Notes: generated by a model not told the origin, from the sequence alone. Counted from the first letter of the stretch, positions 16,818 through 26,229 are shown. The stretch: DNA of 50,150 bases from CAWFKW01 sp964568655 (GCA_964568655.1 CAZMRG010000009.1:1-50150), one strand, 5' to 3'. A program made the numbers and translations.

Positions 16818-17592
16818 ATGCACTTCGGTTATTACAAGTTCGGGATGAATCCTTTCAAACGCGAGCCGATGCTTGATGAAATGAATAAAAAAGTTTTTGA
16901 GAACCTGAAGTTAACTGATGATGACTTAGTTGTATATGACTTAGGATGCGGACTTGCTGCGCCGATAAGAACATTCGCAAAGATGTACCCCGAAAAAAAG
17001 GTAAAAGGCATCACTATTGTTGAGTGGCAGATACATGAGGCTGAAAGGATGAACAATGAGGCAGGAATCGATGGGAATATTGAAATTACGCTGGGAGATT
17101 ATACAAAGCTTACATACGCAGATAACTCAGCCGACGCTGTGTACGCGCTTGAAAGCTGTTGCCACACCGAGGGTCTTGATAAAGCTGCGTTTGTAGAAGA
17201 AATGATGCGCGTTCTAAAACCCGGGAAACGATTTGTGGTAGTTGACGGTTTCTTAAAGAGAGAACCTAAGTTATTTGGCCCTATATTGTGGTATTGCTAT
17301 AATTCAATTATCAAAGGATGGGCGCTGCCATCGTTCCCGCTTGTCGGGATGTTTACAGAAAAGATCAAAAATTGCGGCGGAGATAACATTGAAGTCAAAG
17401 ATCTTTCATTCCGTATAGCGCCCACAGCGCTGCATGCGCCGTTTGCGGTAATTCATTTTTTTATAAAGAAAATGATCCAGGGCGAAAAGCTGAACGCCGT
17501 AAGGCTGGGGCATTTGAAATCATGCTTTCTGGGGCTGGCGCTTGGTATGTATCGAAGAAGTTTTTCATATTGTATGGTTACAGGAGTTAAGA
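16818..17592 (+). CDS. Class I SAM-dependent methyltransferase, 3' cut by a gap, start uncertain
   Basis: At least 258 residues; the 3' end falls into the N block after TGVK, probably close to the natural stop. SAM motifs: VVYDLGCGLAAPIRTFAKMY, VKGITIVEWQIHEAERMN, DAVYALESCCHTEGLDKAAF and MRVLKPGKRFVVVDGFL. This layout is that of cyclopropane-synthase/sterol-C24-like methyltransferases. The ATG at 16818 is the first canonical start, but the frame stays open back to the upstream stop at 16724 and reads VVTYYEDTGLDYRHWSREL just before it, which looks like the conserved N-terminus of the family. A non-standard start (ATT at 16728 is one candidate) or a sequence error is likely. Confidence 0.8.
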
Positions 17593-17692
17593 NNNNNNNN
17601 NNNNNNNNNNNNNNNNNNNNNNNNNNNNNNNNNNNNNNNNNNNNNNNNNNNNNNNNNNNNNNNNNNNNNNNNNNNNNNNNNNNNNNNNNNNN
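17593..17692. other. Scaffold gap of 100 N
   Basis: Unlike gap 1, the flanking sequences do not overlap, so real sequence is probably missing: the end of the upstream methyltransferase and perhaps the start of the next gene. Confidence 0.9.
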
Positions 17693-17695
17693 ATC

Positions 17696-18874
17696 ATGCC
17701 CGGAGACTCAAAGGAAAAAAGCGATATACTGGAGAAACTCAGATTAAGTATTATCGAAAACGGTTTCGTTAGATTTACGCTTGGTAAATACAGAGGGAAA
17801 GAAGAGGAGCTTGAAAACCTATATGTTGAACCTGTTATGATACAGGATGAAGTGATGTATTCTTTCAGGTATAAGTATAAGACAAAAGATATTTTCAAGA
17901 ATCACGATTTCGAAATTTCGAAAGGGATAATAGATGACCATCTTGGAAAAGATTTCCTTTACGGCGCGCTTTATACCACAAGCAATGACACGATCATAGA
18001 ATACAACAAGAAACGCGAGCCGCGCATGTACTCAAGGAAGCCGACGTTTACAAGGGTCCAAATCACGGGGCAAAACAAAATAAAACCGCGGTTTATCAGT
18101 AACAGGTCGAAGTACATGGAATTACTTGGGATCACAAATCACAAGGGCGAGGTAAAGAACGACAAGTATTACAAGTTCAGGCAAATTGATAAGTTTATTG
18201 AAATAGTTGATTCGTTATACAGAGATTCGCATATTGAATCAAAAGAAAATATAAGTATAATAGATTTTGGCTCGGGCAAGAGTTACCTGACCTTTGCGAT
18301 CTACGATTATTTCAGGAACAAGCTCGATAAAGATGTAACCGTAACCGGAATTGAACTGCGAAATGAGCTTGTTGAGCTTTCAAACAAAATTGCTGAAGAT
18401 TGCGGTTTTGAAGGCTTAACTTTTACTAGCGGAACTATAACAAGTTACCCGGCCGAAAAAGCGGATATAGTTGTAGCGCTTCATGCCTGCGATACTGCGA
18501 CGGATGATGCAATCGCAAAGGCTATTGAATCTGAAGCAGAAATCATTATTTTGGCGCCATGCTGCCAGAAATATGTGCGGAACAGGATCAAAGTTCCGGA
18601 GAATCTGAAGAGCATTTTTCATCACGGGATTATTGAAGAGCATGTTTCATCATTTATAACAGATGGACTTAGAGCGCTGGAGCTTGAATCAGCAGGGTAT
18701 AAAACCAAGGTATTCGAGTTTATTGCTCAGGAGCATACGAGCAAGAACATCATGATAACTGCGGTCAAAACCAAAGCCGATGAGAATGTAAAAATGATCA
18801 AACAAATGGAGATTGAAAACATAAAGTCCGAATTCGGATTAGAAGATTTTTATTTAGATAAAATTATAACATGA
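17696..18874 (+). CDS. Methyltransf_32-type SAM-dependent methyltransferase
   Basis: 392 residues as seen, from an ATG 4 bases after the gap; the true start could lie in the gap. An N-terminal domain of about 170 residues is followed by a Methyltransf_32-like catalytic domain: IIDFGSGKSYLTFAIYDYF (motif I), VTVTGIELRNELVELSN, DIVVALHACDTATDDAIAKAI and IIILAPCCQKYVRN. The ALHACD and PCCQ signatures are shared with RNA methyltransferase relatives in bacteria and eukaryotes, so an RNA substrate is plausible but not shown. Its stop overlaps the pgi start by 4 bases, so the two genes are translationally coupled. Confidence 0.85.
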   Translation: MPGDSKEKSDILEKLRLSIIENGFVRFTLGKYRGKEEELENLYVEPVMIQDEVMYSFRYKYKTKDIFKNHDFEISKGIIDDHLGKDFLYGALYTTSNDTIIEYNKKREPRMYSRKPTFTRVQITGQNKIKPRFISNRSKYMELLGITNHKGEVKNDKYYKFRQIDKFIEIVDSLYRDSHIESKENISIIDFGSGKSYLTFAIYDYFRNKLDKDVTVTGIELRNELVELSNKIAEDCGFEGLTFTSGTITSYPAEKADIVVALHACDTATDDAIAKAIESEAEIIILAPCCQKYVRNRIKVPENLKSIFHHGIIEEHVSSFITDGLRALELESAGYKTKVFEFIAQEHTSKNIMITAVKTKADENVKMIKQMEIENIKSEFGLEDFYLDKIIT

Positions 18875-20214
18875 TAAAACTAAACATTGAAAAAATTTTC
18901 GATTTCGTTTCAAAAGACGAAGTCTATTCGCTTGACGCAAAAGTGAGACAGTGTGAAGACATGCTGTATAATAAGTCCGGCAAGGGAAGCGATTATCTAG
19001 GGTGGATAAACCTTCCGTCAGAGATCGACAAAAATGAGATCGGGAAAATTGAGGCGTGTGCGAAAAAGCTAGCGTCGCTCTCGGAGCTAATTATTGTAAT
19101 CGGCATAGGAGGGTCATATCTTGGCGCAAGAGCGGTTATAGATGCGCTCAGCAGCAATTTTAATGCATTACTGGGCAGAACCAAGAGAGGCTTTCCTCTG
19201 GTTATTTATGCGGGTAATAGTTTAGGCGAGGATTATCATGCCGAGTTACTTGAAATATTGGATGAGAAAGATTATTCGGTGATCGTTATTTCCAAATCCG
19301 GTACAACAACCGAGCCTGCTGTTGCATTCAGATTATTAAAAGATCATTTAGAAAAAAAATACGGGAAAGAAAATTCCAAAAGAAGAATTGCGGCGGTTAC
19401 TGACCGCTCAAAAGGCGCGCTGAAGAAGCTGGCGGATGCTGAAGGTTATGAGACGTTTGTAATTCCGGATGATATTGGCGGCAGGTATTCAGTTCTCACA
19501 CCTGTTGGGCTACTTCCGATTGCAGCGGCGGGATTTGATGTTAACAAGCTCATTGGAGGCGCACGCGAAATGGAAGAATTTACGGCATCAAATAAAGGGC
19601 TGGATAACAATCCATCGAATCTATATGCAGCTGCCAGAAACACGCTGCATCAAAAAGGAAAGGCTATTGAAATACTTGTCAGCTTCACTCCGAACCTAAG
19701 CTATTTTATTGAATGGTGGAAACAATTATTCGGCGAAAGCGAAGGCAAAGATAATAAAGGAATTTTCCCGGCGGGAGTGGGTTTCACAACCGACCTGCAT
19801 TCAATGGGGCAGTGGATCCAGGAAGGAACGAGAAATATATTCGAAACGGTGATAAACGTTGAAAGTCCGAATCACACGCTTTCGATTGAAACAGATACAG
19901 CGAATCTTGATGAACTGAACTACATAGCGGGCAAACGGCTTGGCGAAGTGAATAAAATGGCAGAGATTGGCACAATGCTTGCCCATGTTGAAGGCGGAGT
20001 TCCGAATATTTCGGTTTCAATTCCGCGCGTTGACGAACAAAATCTCGGGCAGCTCATTTATTTCTTCGAGAAGGCATGCGGAGTGAGCGGTTACCTGCTG
20101 GGCGTTAACCCGTTTGATCAGCCGGGCGTTGAGGCATACAAGAAAAATATGTTCGCATTGCTCGGCAAACCCGGATTCGAAAAGATGACGGAAGATATCA
20201 GGAAGAAATTATAA
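18871..20214 (+). CDS. pgi: Glucose-6-phosphate isomerase
   Basis: 447 residues, the usual size for bacterial GPI of the short type (for example Bacillus). The enzyme interconverts glucose 6-phosphate and fructose 6-phosphate in glycolysis and gluconeogenesis. SIS-fold phosphate-binding motifs are present: VIGIGGSYLGARAVIDAL, VISKSGTTTEPAVAFRLL and GGRYSVLTPVGLLP, plus the catalytic region GVGFTTDLHSMGQWIQEG and the C-terminal GVNPFDQPGVEAYKKNM with the conserved Lys. It overlaps the methyltransferase by 4 bases and is followed after 6 bases by a membrane-protein gene, so the three are probably one transcript. Confidence 0.96.
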   Translation: MIKLNIEKIFDFVSKDEVYSLDAKVRQCEDMLYNKSGKGSDYLGWINLPSEIDKNEIGKIEACAKKLASLSELIIVIGIGGSYLGARAVIDALSSNFNALLGRTKRGFPLVIYAGNSLGEDYHAELLEILDEKDYSVIVISKSGTTTEPAVAFRLLKDHLEKKYGKENSKRRIAAVTDRSKGALKKLADAEGYETFVIPDDIGGRYSVLTPVGLLPIAAAGFDVNKLIGGAREMEEFTASNKGLDNNPSNLYAAARNTLHQKGKAIEILVSFTPNLSYFIEWWKQLFGESEGKDNKGIFPAGVGFTTDLHSMGQWIQEGTRNIFETVINVESPNHTLSIETDTANLDELNYIAGKRLGEVNKMAEIGTMLAHVEGGVPNISVSIPRVDEQNLGQLIYFFEKACGVSGYLLGVNPFDQPGVEAYKKNMFALLGKPGFEKMTEDIRKKL

Positions 20215-20220
20215 AGGCCG

Positions 20221-20994
20221 ATGGCAGGCGCCCTGCAAAACGAAAGAGGATTTTTCAAGTTTCGATATCCTTCTGCTTTACAGATTGTGTTTGTTTCAGC
20301 AATCTGGTTATTTATTATAATATCGTCTGTAATTCTGCAATCAAACTTCATTATAAATCCAACCATATTGACTTTGTTTTCATTTGGCCTGGCGGCTGTT
20401 GCAGCTGTTATTACCATTATGGTATTCAGGCGCCCAAAGGGAGCAGAGCGGAAATTCATTACATCAGTTGAGAATTTAAAGGGGTCGTTTGAATACCAGA
20501 AGATATGGGCGCTATATATCGGATTATTCTCAGGTGCATTCATTATAGGAACGTTAATTAACGGTTATTTTATTGCGTCCTTGCCTGCGGCGGCCCTGTT
20601 TGCGCTGAATTTGGCAGCGGCCAGGTCCGTCCACAGAGGCATCAGGATAGATAATAGCGGAAATCTGTATTTTGTGAAACTGAACAACGAGTTACTAATC
20701 GATTTTACAAAGGCGAAAGAAGTTGAATTCTCATTTATCTACTCAGAAAGAAGATACGAATTAACGATACGGTTTGTTAAACAGGCTGATGTTGGTTTGC
20801 CTTCAAAGATAAAAATAAAGGCATCAAGCTTAGTTTCTGTTGAACAATCAACCCATCTTGACGCCAGGCTGCTTGGAAGTTTTGTCAAGGATAAGTGTTC
20901 AAATCTGGGATTTGAGATAAAAGACGGAAACGTGGAATATGATTATTCCGAATGGAAGGCTACCAGGAAAAAAACAGCGGGAACCTTTCTTTAA
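20221..20994 (+). CDS. Membrane protein of unknown function
   Basis: 257 residues. Two pairs of hydrophobic segments are visible: about 20-40 (QIVFVSAIWLFIIISSVIL) with 46-68, and about 98-118 with 121-140, giving four membrane spans. A soluble C-terminal domain of some 110 residues follows, beginning SVHRGIRIDNSGNLYFVKLN and rich in beta-strand-like alternation. It resembles the general layout of PH-domain-like or photosystem-assembly-type membrane proteins, but I do not recognise it. It starts 6 bases after pgi, suggesting cotranscription. Confidence 0.65.
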   Translation: MAGALQNERGFFKFRYPSALQIVFVSAIWLFIIISSVILQSNFIINPTILTLFSFGLAAVAAVITIMVFRRPKGAERKFITSVENLKGSFEYQKIWALYIGLFSGAFIIGTLINGYFIASLPAAALFALNLAAARSVHRGIRIDNSGNLYFVKLNNELLIDFTKAKEVEFSFIYSERRYELTIRFVKQADVGLPSKIKIKASSLVSVEQSTHLDARLLGSFVKDKCSNLGFEIKDGNVEYDYSEWKATRKKTAGTFL

Positions 20995-21049
20995 AAAAGA
21001 AATTATTATTATATTAAAGGTTAATAATTATAATAAATCAATTTCAGCC

Positions 21050-21889
21050 ATGAAAACATTAATTTTAATAGTTTTACTTGTTTCTGTGAATGCGCTTTAT
21101 GCTCAGAACATGCATTCATGCTGCGACGAAACTTCGGCCCCGACAAAAATGGCCCTATTTGCCGATGATAAAAATTTCAGGGACGCTCATCCCTCGCCGG
21201 TTCCGTTTATTCTTCTTGACGGAAAAGGGAAGATGATAACTTTTAACACAAGCGATGGTAAAAGCGCCAACGGCTACGAAGTTAAAGCGGATAACGCGAC
21301 TACCAAGTGGCTTCTTGTATTCCACGAGTGGTGGGGGCTAAACGATTACATCAAACAGGAATCAGAGGAATGGTGTACTAAGCTTGGCGTGAACGTGCTG
21401 GCTATTGATCTGTACGACGGCAAAGTAGCAACCACGCCGGAGGACGCTGGGAAATTCATGAAAGGCGTAGATAACTCGCGGGCTTTTAACATTATTAAAG
21501 GCGCTATTGATTATGCCGGGAGCGGCGCATCGTTTGCAACAATAGGATGGTGTTATGGCGGAGGATGGTCGCTGCAGGCCGCTATTACGCTTGAGGATAA
21601 ATGTAAAGCGTGCGTTATGTATTACGGCATGCCTGAGGATAATATGGACCGTCTGGCAAAGCTGCAAGCGCCGGTGCTTGGCTTGTTCGGGAAACAGGAT
21701 GGTTATATTACGCCTGAGATAGTCGGCAAATTTCAGGATAATATGAAGAGCTTGGGTAAATCGATAAGCGTGAAGGAATATGACGCGGCGCACGGGTTTG
21801 CGAATCCCAGTAATCCGAAACATGATCCTGACGCCACAAAAGACGCTAAGGAAATGACTTTTAATTTTTATAACGATAATTTTAAATAA
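21050..21889 (+). CDS. Secreted dienelactone hydrolase family protein
   Basis: 279 residues from the ATG at 21050, which gives a clean signal peptide (MKTLILIVLLVSVNALYAQ). An in-frame ATG 111 bases upstream would bury the signal and overlap the previous gene, so I reject it. Alpha/beta-hydrolase of the DLH type: nucleophile Cys in IGWCYGGGWS, acid Asp in GLFGKQDGYI and His in DAAHGFANPS. The classical enzyme opens dienelactones in chloro-catechol degradation, but most family members have other, unknown substrates. The preserved Cys nucleophile argues for activity. The next gene starts 4 bases after its stop. Confidence 0.88.
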   Translation: MKTLILIVLLVSVNALYAQNMHSCCDETSAPTKMALFADDKNFRDAHPSPVPFILLDGKGKMITFNTSDGKSANGYEVKADNATTKWLLVFHEWWGLNDYIKQESEEWCTKLGVNVLAIDLYDGKVATTPEDAGKFMKGVDNSRAFNIIKGAIDYAGSGASFATIGWCYGGGWSLQAAITLEDKCKACVMYYGMPEDNMDRLAKLQAPVLGLFGKQDGYITPEIVGKFQDNMKSLGKSISVKEYDAAHGFANPSNPKHDPDATKDAKEMTFNFYNDNFK

Positions 21890-21893
21890 GTAA

Positions 21894-22166
21894 ATGGATC
21901 TTTTTATAGATAAAAAGAAAGTTCCGAACAACAGGCTGTGGAAATGGAATGAAAATGAAATCGGCTATGAAGGAGTTTGCACTAACGACGGTATGCTGAA
22001 ATGGTTTACATTCCGCAATGCGCATAATGCGCCTATGCTTGCGGCTGAGCAATCATTTGAAGCCTACATAAAAGACGGACCAATGAAAGAAAGCATACCA
22101 GCGGATATTATGCTTGATATTTATGATGTGATAATGAATGCAACCCAGACAGACAATTTGTATTAA
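21894..22166 (+). CDS. Small protein of unknown function
   Basis: 90 residues, 4 bases after the dienelactone hydrolase, so probably cotranscribed. It is rich in aromatic residues (RLWKWNENEIGYEG, MLKWFTFRNAHN) and ends in an acidic helix (PADIMLDIYDVIMNA). It has no signal peptide or membrane span. I do not recognise a family. A strong terminator follows 27 bases after its stop. Confidence 0.65.
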   Translation: MDLFIDKKKVPNNRLWKWNENEIGYEGVCTNDGMLKWFTFRNAHNAPMLAAEQSFEAYIKDGPMKESIPADIMLDIYDVIMNATQTDNLY

Positions 22167-22193
22167 ACAAAACAGAATAATTAGTTTTTTACG

Positions 22194-22225
22194 AACCCCG
22201 GTTTTAGAGCCGGGGTTTTTAATTT
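22194..22225 (+). terminator. Rho-independent terminator
   Basis: Stem AACCCCGG (22194-22201) with CCGGGGTT (22210-22217), 8-base loop, then a T-rich run. It ends the pgi-to-small-protein transcript. Confidence 0.9.
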
Positions 22226-22263
22226 TTCATTTATAAACTTCATAAGTTTTATTAGTATTGTAA

Positions 22264-22647
22264 ATGGATAAACCTGAAAAACTTCGTGTAGATAAATATC
22301 TCTGGTGTATAAGGGCGTTTAAGTCGAGGACGCTTGCTACTGAAGCATGTGATGGCGGTAAAGTGAAAATTAATAATGAAAGGATAAAGCCCTCTCACCC
22401 GGTTAAGATTGGAGAGATTATAACTGTGCAGCAGGGATATGTGAAGAGGTCGTTCAAGGTTATAGATCTACTTCAAAAGCGGGTATCCGCTAAGCTTGTA
22501 ATTAAATATGCGCTCGATGTTACGCCAAAGGAAGAACTGGATAAAGCCCTAGTGGGGAAGTTCGTCTCATACCAAAGTAAATTTGGCGAGACAGGACGCC
22601 CTACAAAAAAGGACCGAAGGCTGCTTCAAAAATTCAGGGGAAAATAG
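22264..22647 (+). CDS. hslR: S4-domain RNA-binding protein, Hsp15-like
   Basis: 127 residues. An N-terminal S4 domain is clear: LRVDKYLWCIRAFKSRTLATEACDGGKVKIN, then SHPVKIGEIITV. The basic C-terminus (GRPTKKDRRLLQKFRGK) is typical of Hsp15. In E. coli, Hsp15 binds stalled 50S subunits carrying a nascent chain with tRNA and recycles them. The length matches the family (about 130). It stands alone after a terminator, with an AT-rich spacer downstream. Confidence 0.9.
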   Translation: MDKPEKLRVDKYLWCIRAFKSRTLATEACDGGKVKINNERIKPSHPVKIGEIITVQQGYVKRSFKVIDLLQKRVSAKLVIKYALDVTPKEELDKALVGKFVSYQSKFGETGRPTKKDRRLLQKFRGK

Positions 22648-22867
22648 CAGGATTAAGATTTGAGAATTAAGAATTGCGAATTATAAACTAAATCAACCCA
22701 AAAGACAAAAAGAACCCAATAAAGACATAATAGCAAAAGAATTATAAGAATTAAAAACCCGAAGCGTTATCACAATATATCTATCTTTAAGCCCTCTTTT
22801 CCATTTTTACCTAATCTATTTATCCCTAATTTTATGGACTCAATATTAATCAAAGGAAGGCAATAAC
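22648..22867. repeat. AT-rich intergenic stretch with a GCGAATTA-type repeat
   Basis: A 220-base gap between the Hsp15-like gene and ferritin. Near 22662-22685 it carries GAGAATTAAGAATTGCGAAT, related to the TACGAATTA repeats elsewhere. The rest is AT-rich with no gene. A clear ribosome site AAGGAAGG precedes the ferritin ATG. Confidence 0.5.
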
Positions 22868-23377
22868 ATGTTATCAAAGAATCTCAACGAAGCGTTAAAC
22901 AACCAGATGAACAGCGAGTTTTATTCGGAATATGAATATATCTCGATGGCTGCATATTTTCATTCTGTAGATCTTGACGGGATGGCGAATTATTTCCATG
23001 TACAGGCAAAGGAAGAGCATTTTCATGCAATGAAGATCTATACTTTTATTTTGAATAAAGGCGGCAAGGTTGTTTTAAAGGCCATTAAGGCGCCGACAGT
23101 AGATTTTAAATCGGCCATTGAAGTTTTTGAAAGCGCTCTCGAACATGAAATATCGGTTACAAAGTCGATCAATGATTTAATGGACGTTGCTATTAAAGAA
23201 AACGACCATGCTGTAAACAGTTTCCTGAAATGGTATGTTGATGAGCAGGTAGAGGAAGAATCATCCGCTACCAAAGCGCTCGGCAAGGTTAAGCTGGTTG
23301 CGGGCAAAGGCGAAGGCATGCTATTCCTTGATCAGGAGTTTACTAAGAGAGCTTTTATTGAACCGAAAGCGGAATAA
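22868..23377 (+). CDS. ftnA: Non-heme ferritin
   Basis: 169 residues, four-helix ferritin that oxidises Fe(II) and stores iron as a mineral core in a 24-mer. Ferroxidase ligands are visible: Glu17 in NSEFYSEYEYISMA, Glu50 and His53 in KEEHFHAMK, Glu94 in EHEISVTKS, and the EQVEEE helix with a Gln nearby, as in bacterial FtnA (not heme-binding bacterioferritin). A strong ribosome-binding site AAGGAAGG lies 6 bases before the ATG, so expression is probably high. No Fur box could be recognised with confidence. Confidence 0.95.
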   Translation: MLSKNLNEALNNQMNSEFYSEYEYISMAAYFHSVDLDGMANYFHVQAKEEHFHAMKIYTFILNKGGKVVLKAIKAPTVDFKSAIEVFESALEHEISVTKSINDLMDVAIKENDHAVNSFLKWYVDEQVEEESSATKALGKVKLVAGKGEGMLFLDQEFTKRAFIEPKAE

Positions 23378-23467
23378 GGTTACGGGTTACAGGTTACAAG
23401 TTTCAGGTTGCAAATAAAAAGAAAGTAAATAGAAAAGGCTTAAACGAAGAAAATATTCGAATCGGGC

Positions 23468-24742
23468 TTACATCAAAATAGCAAAAATTATATTGAGGAT
23501 TGTTATTACGGCAAGTCCCGATATAGCAAGTTTCTTAGTACGTTTATCGGCAAGCACATATATATAAAGTGATTTTAAAATGTTGTTGGATATGATCGCC
23601 TGAAGCGCCGCCTTTCCGACTGCGTCAATTCCAATCGTATATTTACCCTGAAATAAATTCAGCAGGAACGGGTCAATATCGGTAAAGCCAACAAGGTATG
23701 AGAGAACATTCAGGCCCAGCCCGCCATATTGCTGTATTGTATAGTGAGTAATGAAGCTAAAGAATACAAACAAGACGGCGAAAACGGCGGCAATCTTAAG
23801 TTCAAGCGGGTTAGTGTCTTCATTTTCAACAGCTTCCGGCACATGATCTTTCGGATGTTTGAAGAAATAAATGACAGCTCCGGCGGCCAGTGATGCGACT
23901 ATCAGCGCCCCTAAATACGGTAAAAGTTTTTGCGCCAGCGCCATATTGAATATGAGCATTAAGATGAGTATCCTCAGATACATCATTGCCGTTGCTCCCA
24001 CAATTGAAGCGGCGAATATATTTGTACCTGAGTCAGTTTCTTTGCTTCTCCTGCCAAGAATCACAGTGAGCGCGGTGCTGCTGTACAGGCCTCCCAGAAT
24101 TCCTGAAACGAGCGCTCCCGATTTATGAAAAATATATTTTTGCAGAAGGTAACCGACATAAGAGATTGCTGATACAATAACAATTGTAAACCAAATATCG
24201 TAAGGCGATATACCTATTATGGGTATTGGAGGATCTTTGGGCACTATCGGCAGAACCACGCCGGCAATAATTAAAAATTTCGCAAGCGTAGTGAACTCGT
24301 TAATATTGATTCGCTTTGAGATCCTTATAAAATAACTCTTGCGCTCTGTAAGTATCAGCACAGACACTGCGATCAGGATTGTAAGCCATCTCGGCTGTGT
24401 TATAACAACAGGCCCGAGTGAATATGTAATGAACGCCGCAATAATGCTTGTGAGCCCGAAGGATTTTGTGAGCTGTATCTTGTTGAAGTAATAAATGCCC
24501 AGCAGTATTACCAGAACCAGCGCGCCTGCCGTAAAAGGTACCATACCTTTTTCGTCGAGCAAGAATAAAATAAAACCAAGTATGCCAATAAATGTAAAAG
24601 TTCTGTCGGTGCCGAATGCGGGAGCTAGTGTATTATCTTCTTTCTCGCCCAGTTTCCTTTGCTCTAAACCAATCAGCAGCGAAAGAAGCAGCGTGATAAC
24701 AAAATTTAATAAGATATCGGGTATGTTTTCAAATGCTGTCAT
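23468..24742 (-). CDS. MgtC/SapB family membrane protein with DUF4010 domain
   Basis: 424 residues with about 12 predicted hydrophobic spans. The N-terminal third (residues 5-145) is MgtC/SapB-like (SLLIGLEQRKLGEKED, FGTDRTFTFIGILG, with the Thr-Asp-Arg pattern of this group). The rest is the DUF4010 region (SGALVSGILGGLYSSTALTVIL and SYLVGFTDIDPFLLNLFQ). Proteins of this two-domain type are common in bacteria; a transport role is assumed but not proved. It is convergent with ferritin, with a repeat-like spacer (GGTTACAGGTTAC) between them, and divergent from the T9SS cargo gene. Confidence 0.85.
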   Translation of the reverse strand: MTAFENIPDILLNFVITLLLSLLIGLEQRKLGEKEDNTLAPAFGTDRTFTFIGILGFILFLLDEKGMVPFTAGALVLVILLGIYYFNKIQLTKSFGLTSIIAAFITYSLGPVVITQPRWLTILIAVSVLILTERKSYFIRISKRININEFTTLAKFLIIAGVVLPIVPKDPPIPIIGISPYDIWFTIVIVSAISYVGYLLQKYIFHKSGALVSGILGGLYSSTALTVILGRRSKETDSGTNIFAASIVGATAMMYLRILILMLIFNMALAQKLLPYLGALIVASLAAGAVIYFFKHPKDHVPEAVENEDTNPLELKIAAVFAVLFVFFSFITHYTIQQYGGLGLNVLSYLVGFTDIDPFLLNLFQGKYTIGIDAVGKAALQAIISNNILKSLYIYVLADKRTKKLAISGLAVITILNIIFAILM

Positions 24743-24859
24743 AACCTTCTTAAAAATAAGTTATTTAGAAGAAGTAAACAATTCATTACTTAAGCGCCTT
24801 ATTTTTGGGTTCAAACATTGAATAAGTATGGTTAATTTAGGAAAACTTATGGTAAAAAA

Positions 24860-26137
24860 ATGAAATCTAAAGTTACTAATTATATCAAAATTTTCTGCGC
24901 ATTGGGCTTATTAGCTTTTTCAAATACTGCTTTTGCACAAGGGTGGGTATCGCAGTACACGTTCAGTCCGGCGCAATCGCTTCAAGCGATCCGTTTTTAT
25001 GACGCCAATACCGGATATACTACCGCGCCTGTTTATGGCGGCTCGATGTTGGAAATTCATAAGACCACAAATGGGGGCGTATCATGGACAGACCAGAATG
25101 CAGGTTACACCGGCGAGAGATTTATGGCCATCTGGATAGTTCATCCTGATACTGTTTATATCAGCGGCAATGACGGGCACATTCTTAAAACCGTTAACGG
25201 CGGAAACAATTGGGTAACGCTAAATTCGGGAGATACAGCTCAGCTTTGGGGATTGCAGTTTGTTAATTCATTCACCGGGTACGCTGCTGGCGCATATGGA
25301 CATATTCTGAAAACAACTGATGCAGGCGCTACATGGGTCCAGCAGGTATCAGGGGTGCAAAATTTATTTTCATGCGTTTGTTTCAGGAATGAAAATACCG
25401 GTTATATTTCGGGTTCGGTTATAATTGAAAAAACTACTAACGCCGGCGCTTCATGGAACCCGCTTACAATTTCGCTCGTGAATTTTGAAGATGTAAACCA
25501 ATTACAGTTTATTGACGACCAGACAGGATACGGGGTTACAAGCGCATATAGATTCATCAAAACCACAAATGCAGGCACAAGCTGGACGGCTAATGTGATA
25601 GGACCAAGCCAAACGCTTATGGCTGAATATTTTTTAGACGCCAATACCGGGTATGCGTGCGGTTGGAACGGCACAATATTAAGAACTACCGATGCCGGTT
25701 CAACCTGGAGCCAGCAGACATCTCCGGTAACGGATATACTTACGGGAGTTTGGTTCACAACCGCCAATACAGGTTACATTGCAACATGGTTTGGACATGT
25801 GCTCCATACTACAAACGGCGGCGTTACTTTTGTTGAACCGATAAGCGGCTCAGTTCCCCAAAGCTATAGCCTTAAACAGAATTATCCCAATCCGTTTAAT
25901 CCGGCGACGAATATTGAATTTGATGTTCCGCAGGATGTGAAACAGATTTCGTCCAATGTGAAACTGGTAGTTTATGATATTATAGGTAATGAGGTTACAA
26001 CGCTTGTAAATGATAAGCTGAATCCGGGGTCGTACCGCGTTTCATGGAATGCGGCGAATTATTCAAGCGGGATTTATTTGTACAAGCTTACGGCAGGGGA
26101 TTATCGCGAGACGAAGAGAATGATACTGGTGAAATAG
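24860..26137 (+). CDS. Secreted YCF48/BNR-repeat protein with T9SS type A sorting domain
   Basis: 425 residues. Signal peptide MKSKVTNYIKIFCALGLLAFSN..AFA. Residues about 25-330 consist of some seven YCF48-like propeller repeats, each with an NTGY element and a TTNGGxxW element (for example KTTNGGVSW, KTTDAGATW, RTTDAGSTW). A C-terminal sorting domain of about 85 residues follows (LKQNYPNPFNPATNIEFDVP, then VVYDIIGNEVTTLVN and GIYLYKLTAG ending RMILVK). This domain directs export through the type IX system to the cell surface. The T9SS machinery itself is not in the window, but the domain places the organism in the Bacteroidota/Ignavibacteriota lineage. Its ligand is unknown. Confidence 0.95.
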   Translation: MKSKVTNYIKIFCALGLLAFSNTAFAQGWVSQYTFSPAQSLQAIRFYDANTGYTTAPVYGGSMLEIHKTTNGGVSWTDQNAGYTGERFMAIWIVHPDTVYISGNDGHILKTVNGGNNWVTLNSGDTAQLWGLQFVNSFTGYAAGAYGHILKTTDAGATWVQQVSGVQNLFSCVCFRNENTGYISGSVIIEKTTNAGASWNPLTISLVNFEDVNQLQFIDDQTGYGVTSAYRFIKTTNAGTSWTANVIGPSQTLMAEYFLDANTGYACGWNGTILRTTDAGSTWSQQTSPVTDILTGVWFTTANTGYIATWFGHVLHTTNGGVTFVEPISGSVPQSYSLKQNYPNPFNPATNIEFDVPQDVKQISSNVKLVVYDIIGNEVTTLVNDKLNPGSYRVSWNAANYSSGIYLYKLTAGDYRETKRMILVK

Positions 26138-26201
26138 TATAGAAGTTTAACTATTTAATCCTTTTACAACTCAACTAAACTGAGTAAATTAGAAAAAATT
26201 G

Positions 26202-26221
26202 ATCCCAGCATGCGCGGGGAT
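26202..26221. repeat. Hairpin just before the adenine deaminase gene
   Basis: ATCCC/GGGAT arms with an A-G mismatch and a GC-rich inner stem (ATCCCAGC with GCGGGGAT). It ends 8 bases before the ade ATG and resembles the 14660-14679 hairpin before purT. Confidence 0.6.
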
Positions 26222-26229
26222 GGAATACT

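Noticed and set aside
20939..21049. Longer start for the dienelactone hydrolase
   Set aside because: It would overlap the previous gene and place the signal peptide 37 residues inside the protein.
23378..23467. GGTTACAGGTTACAAGTTTCAGG run after ferritin as a regulatory array
   Set aside because: 
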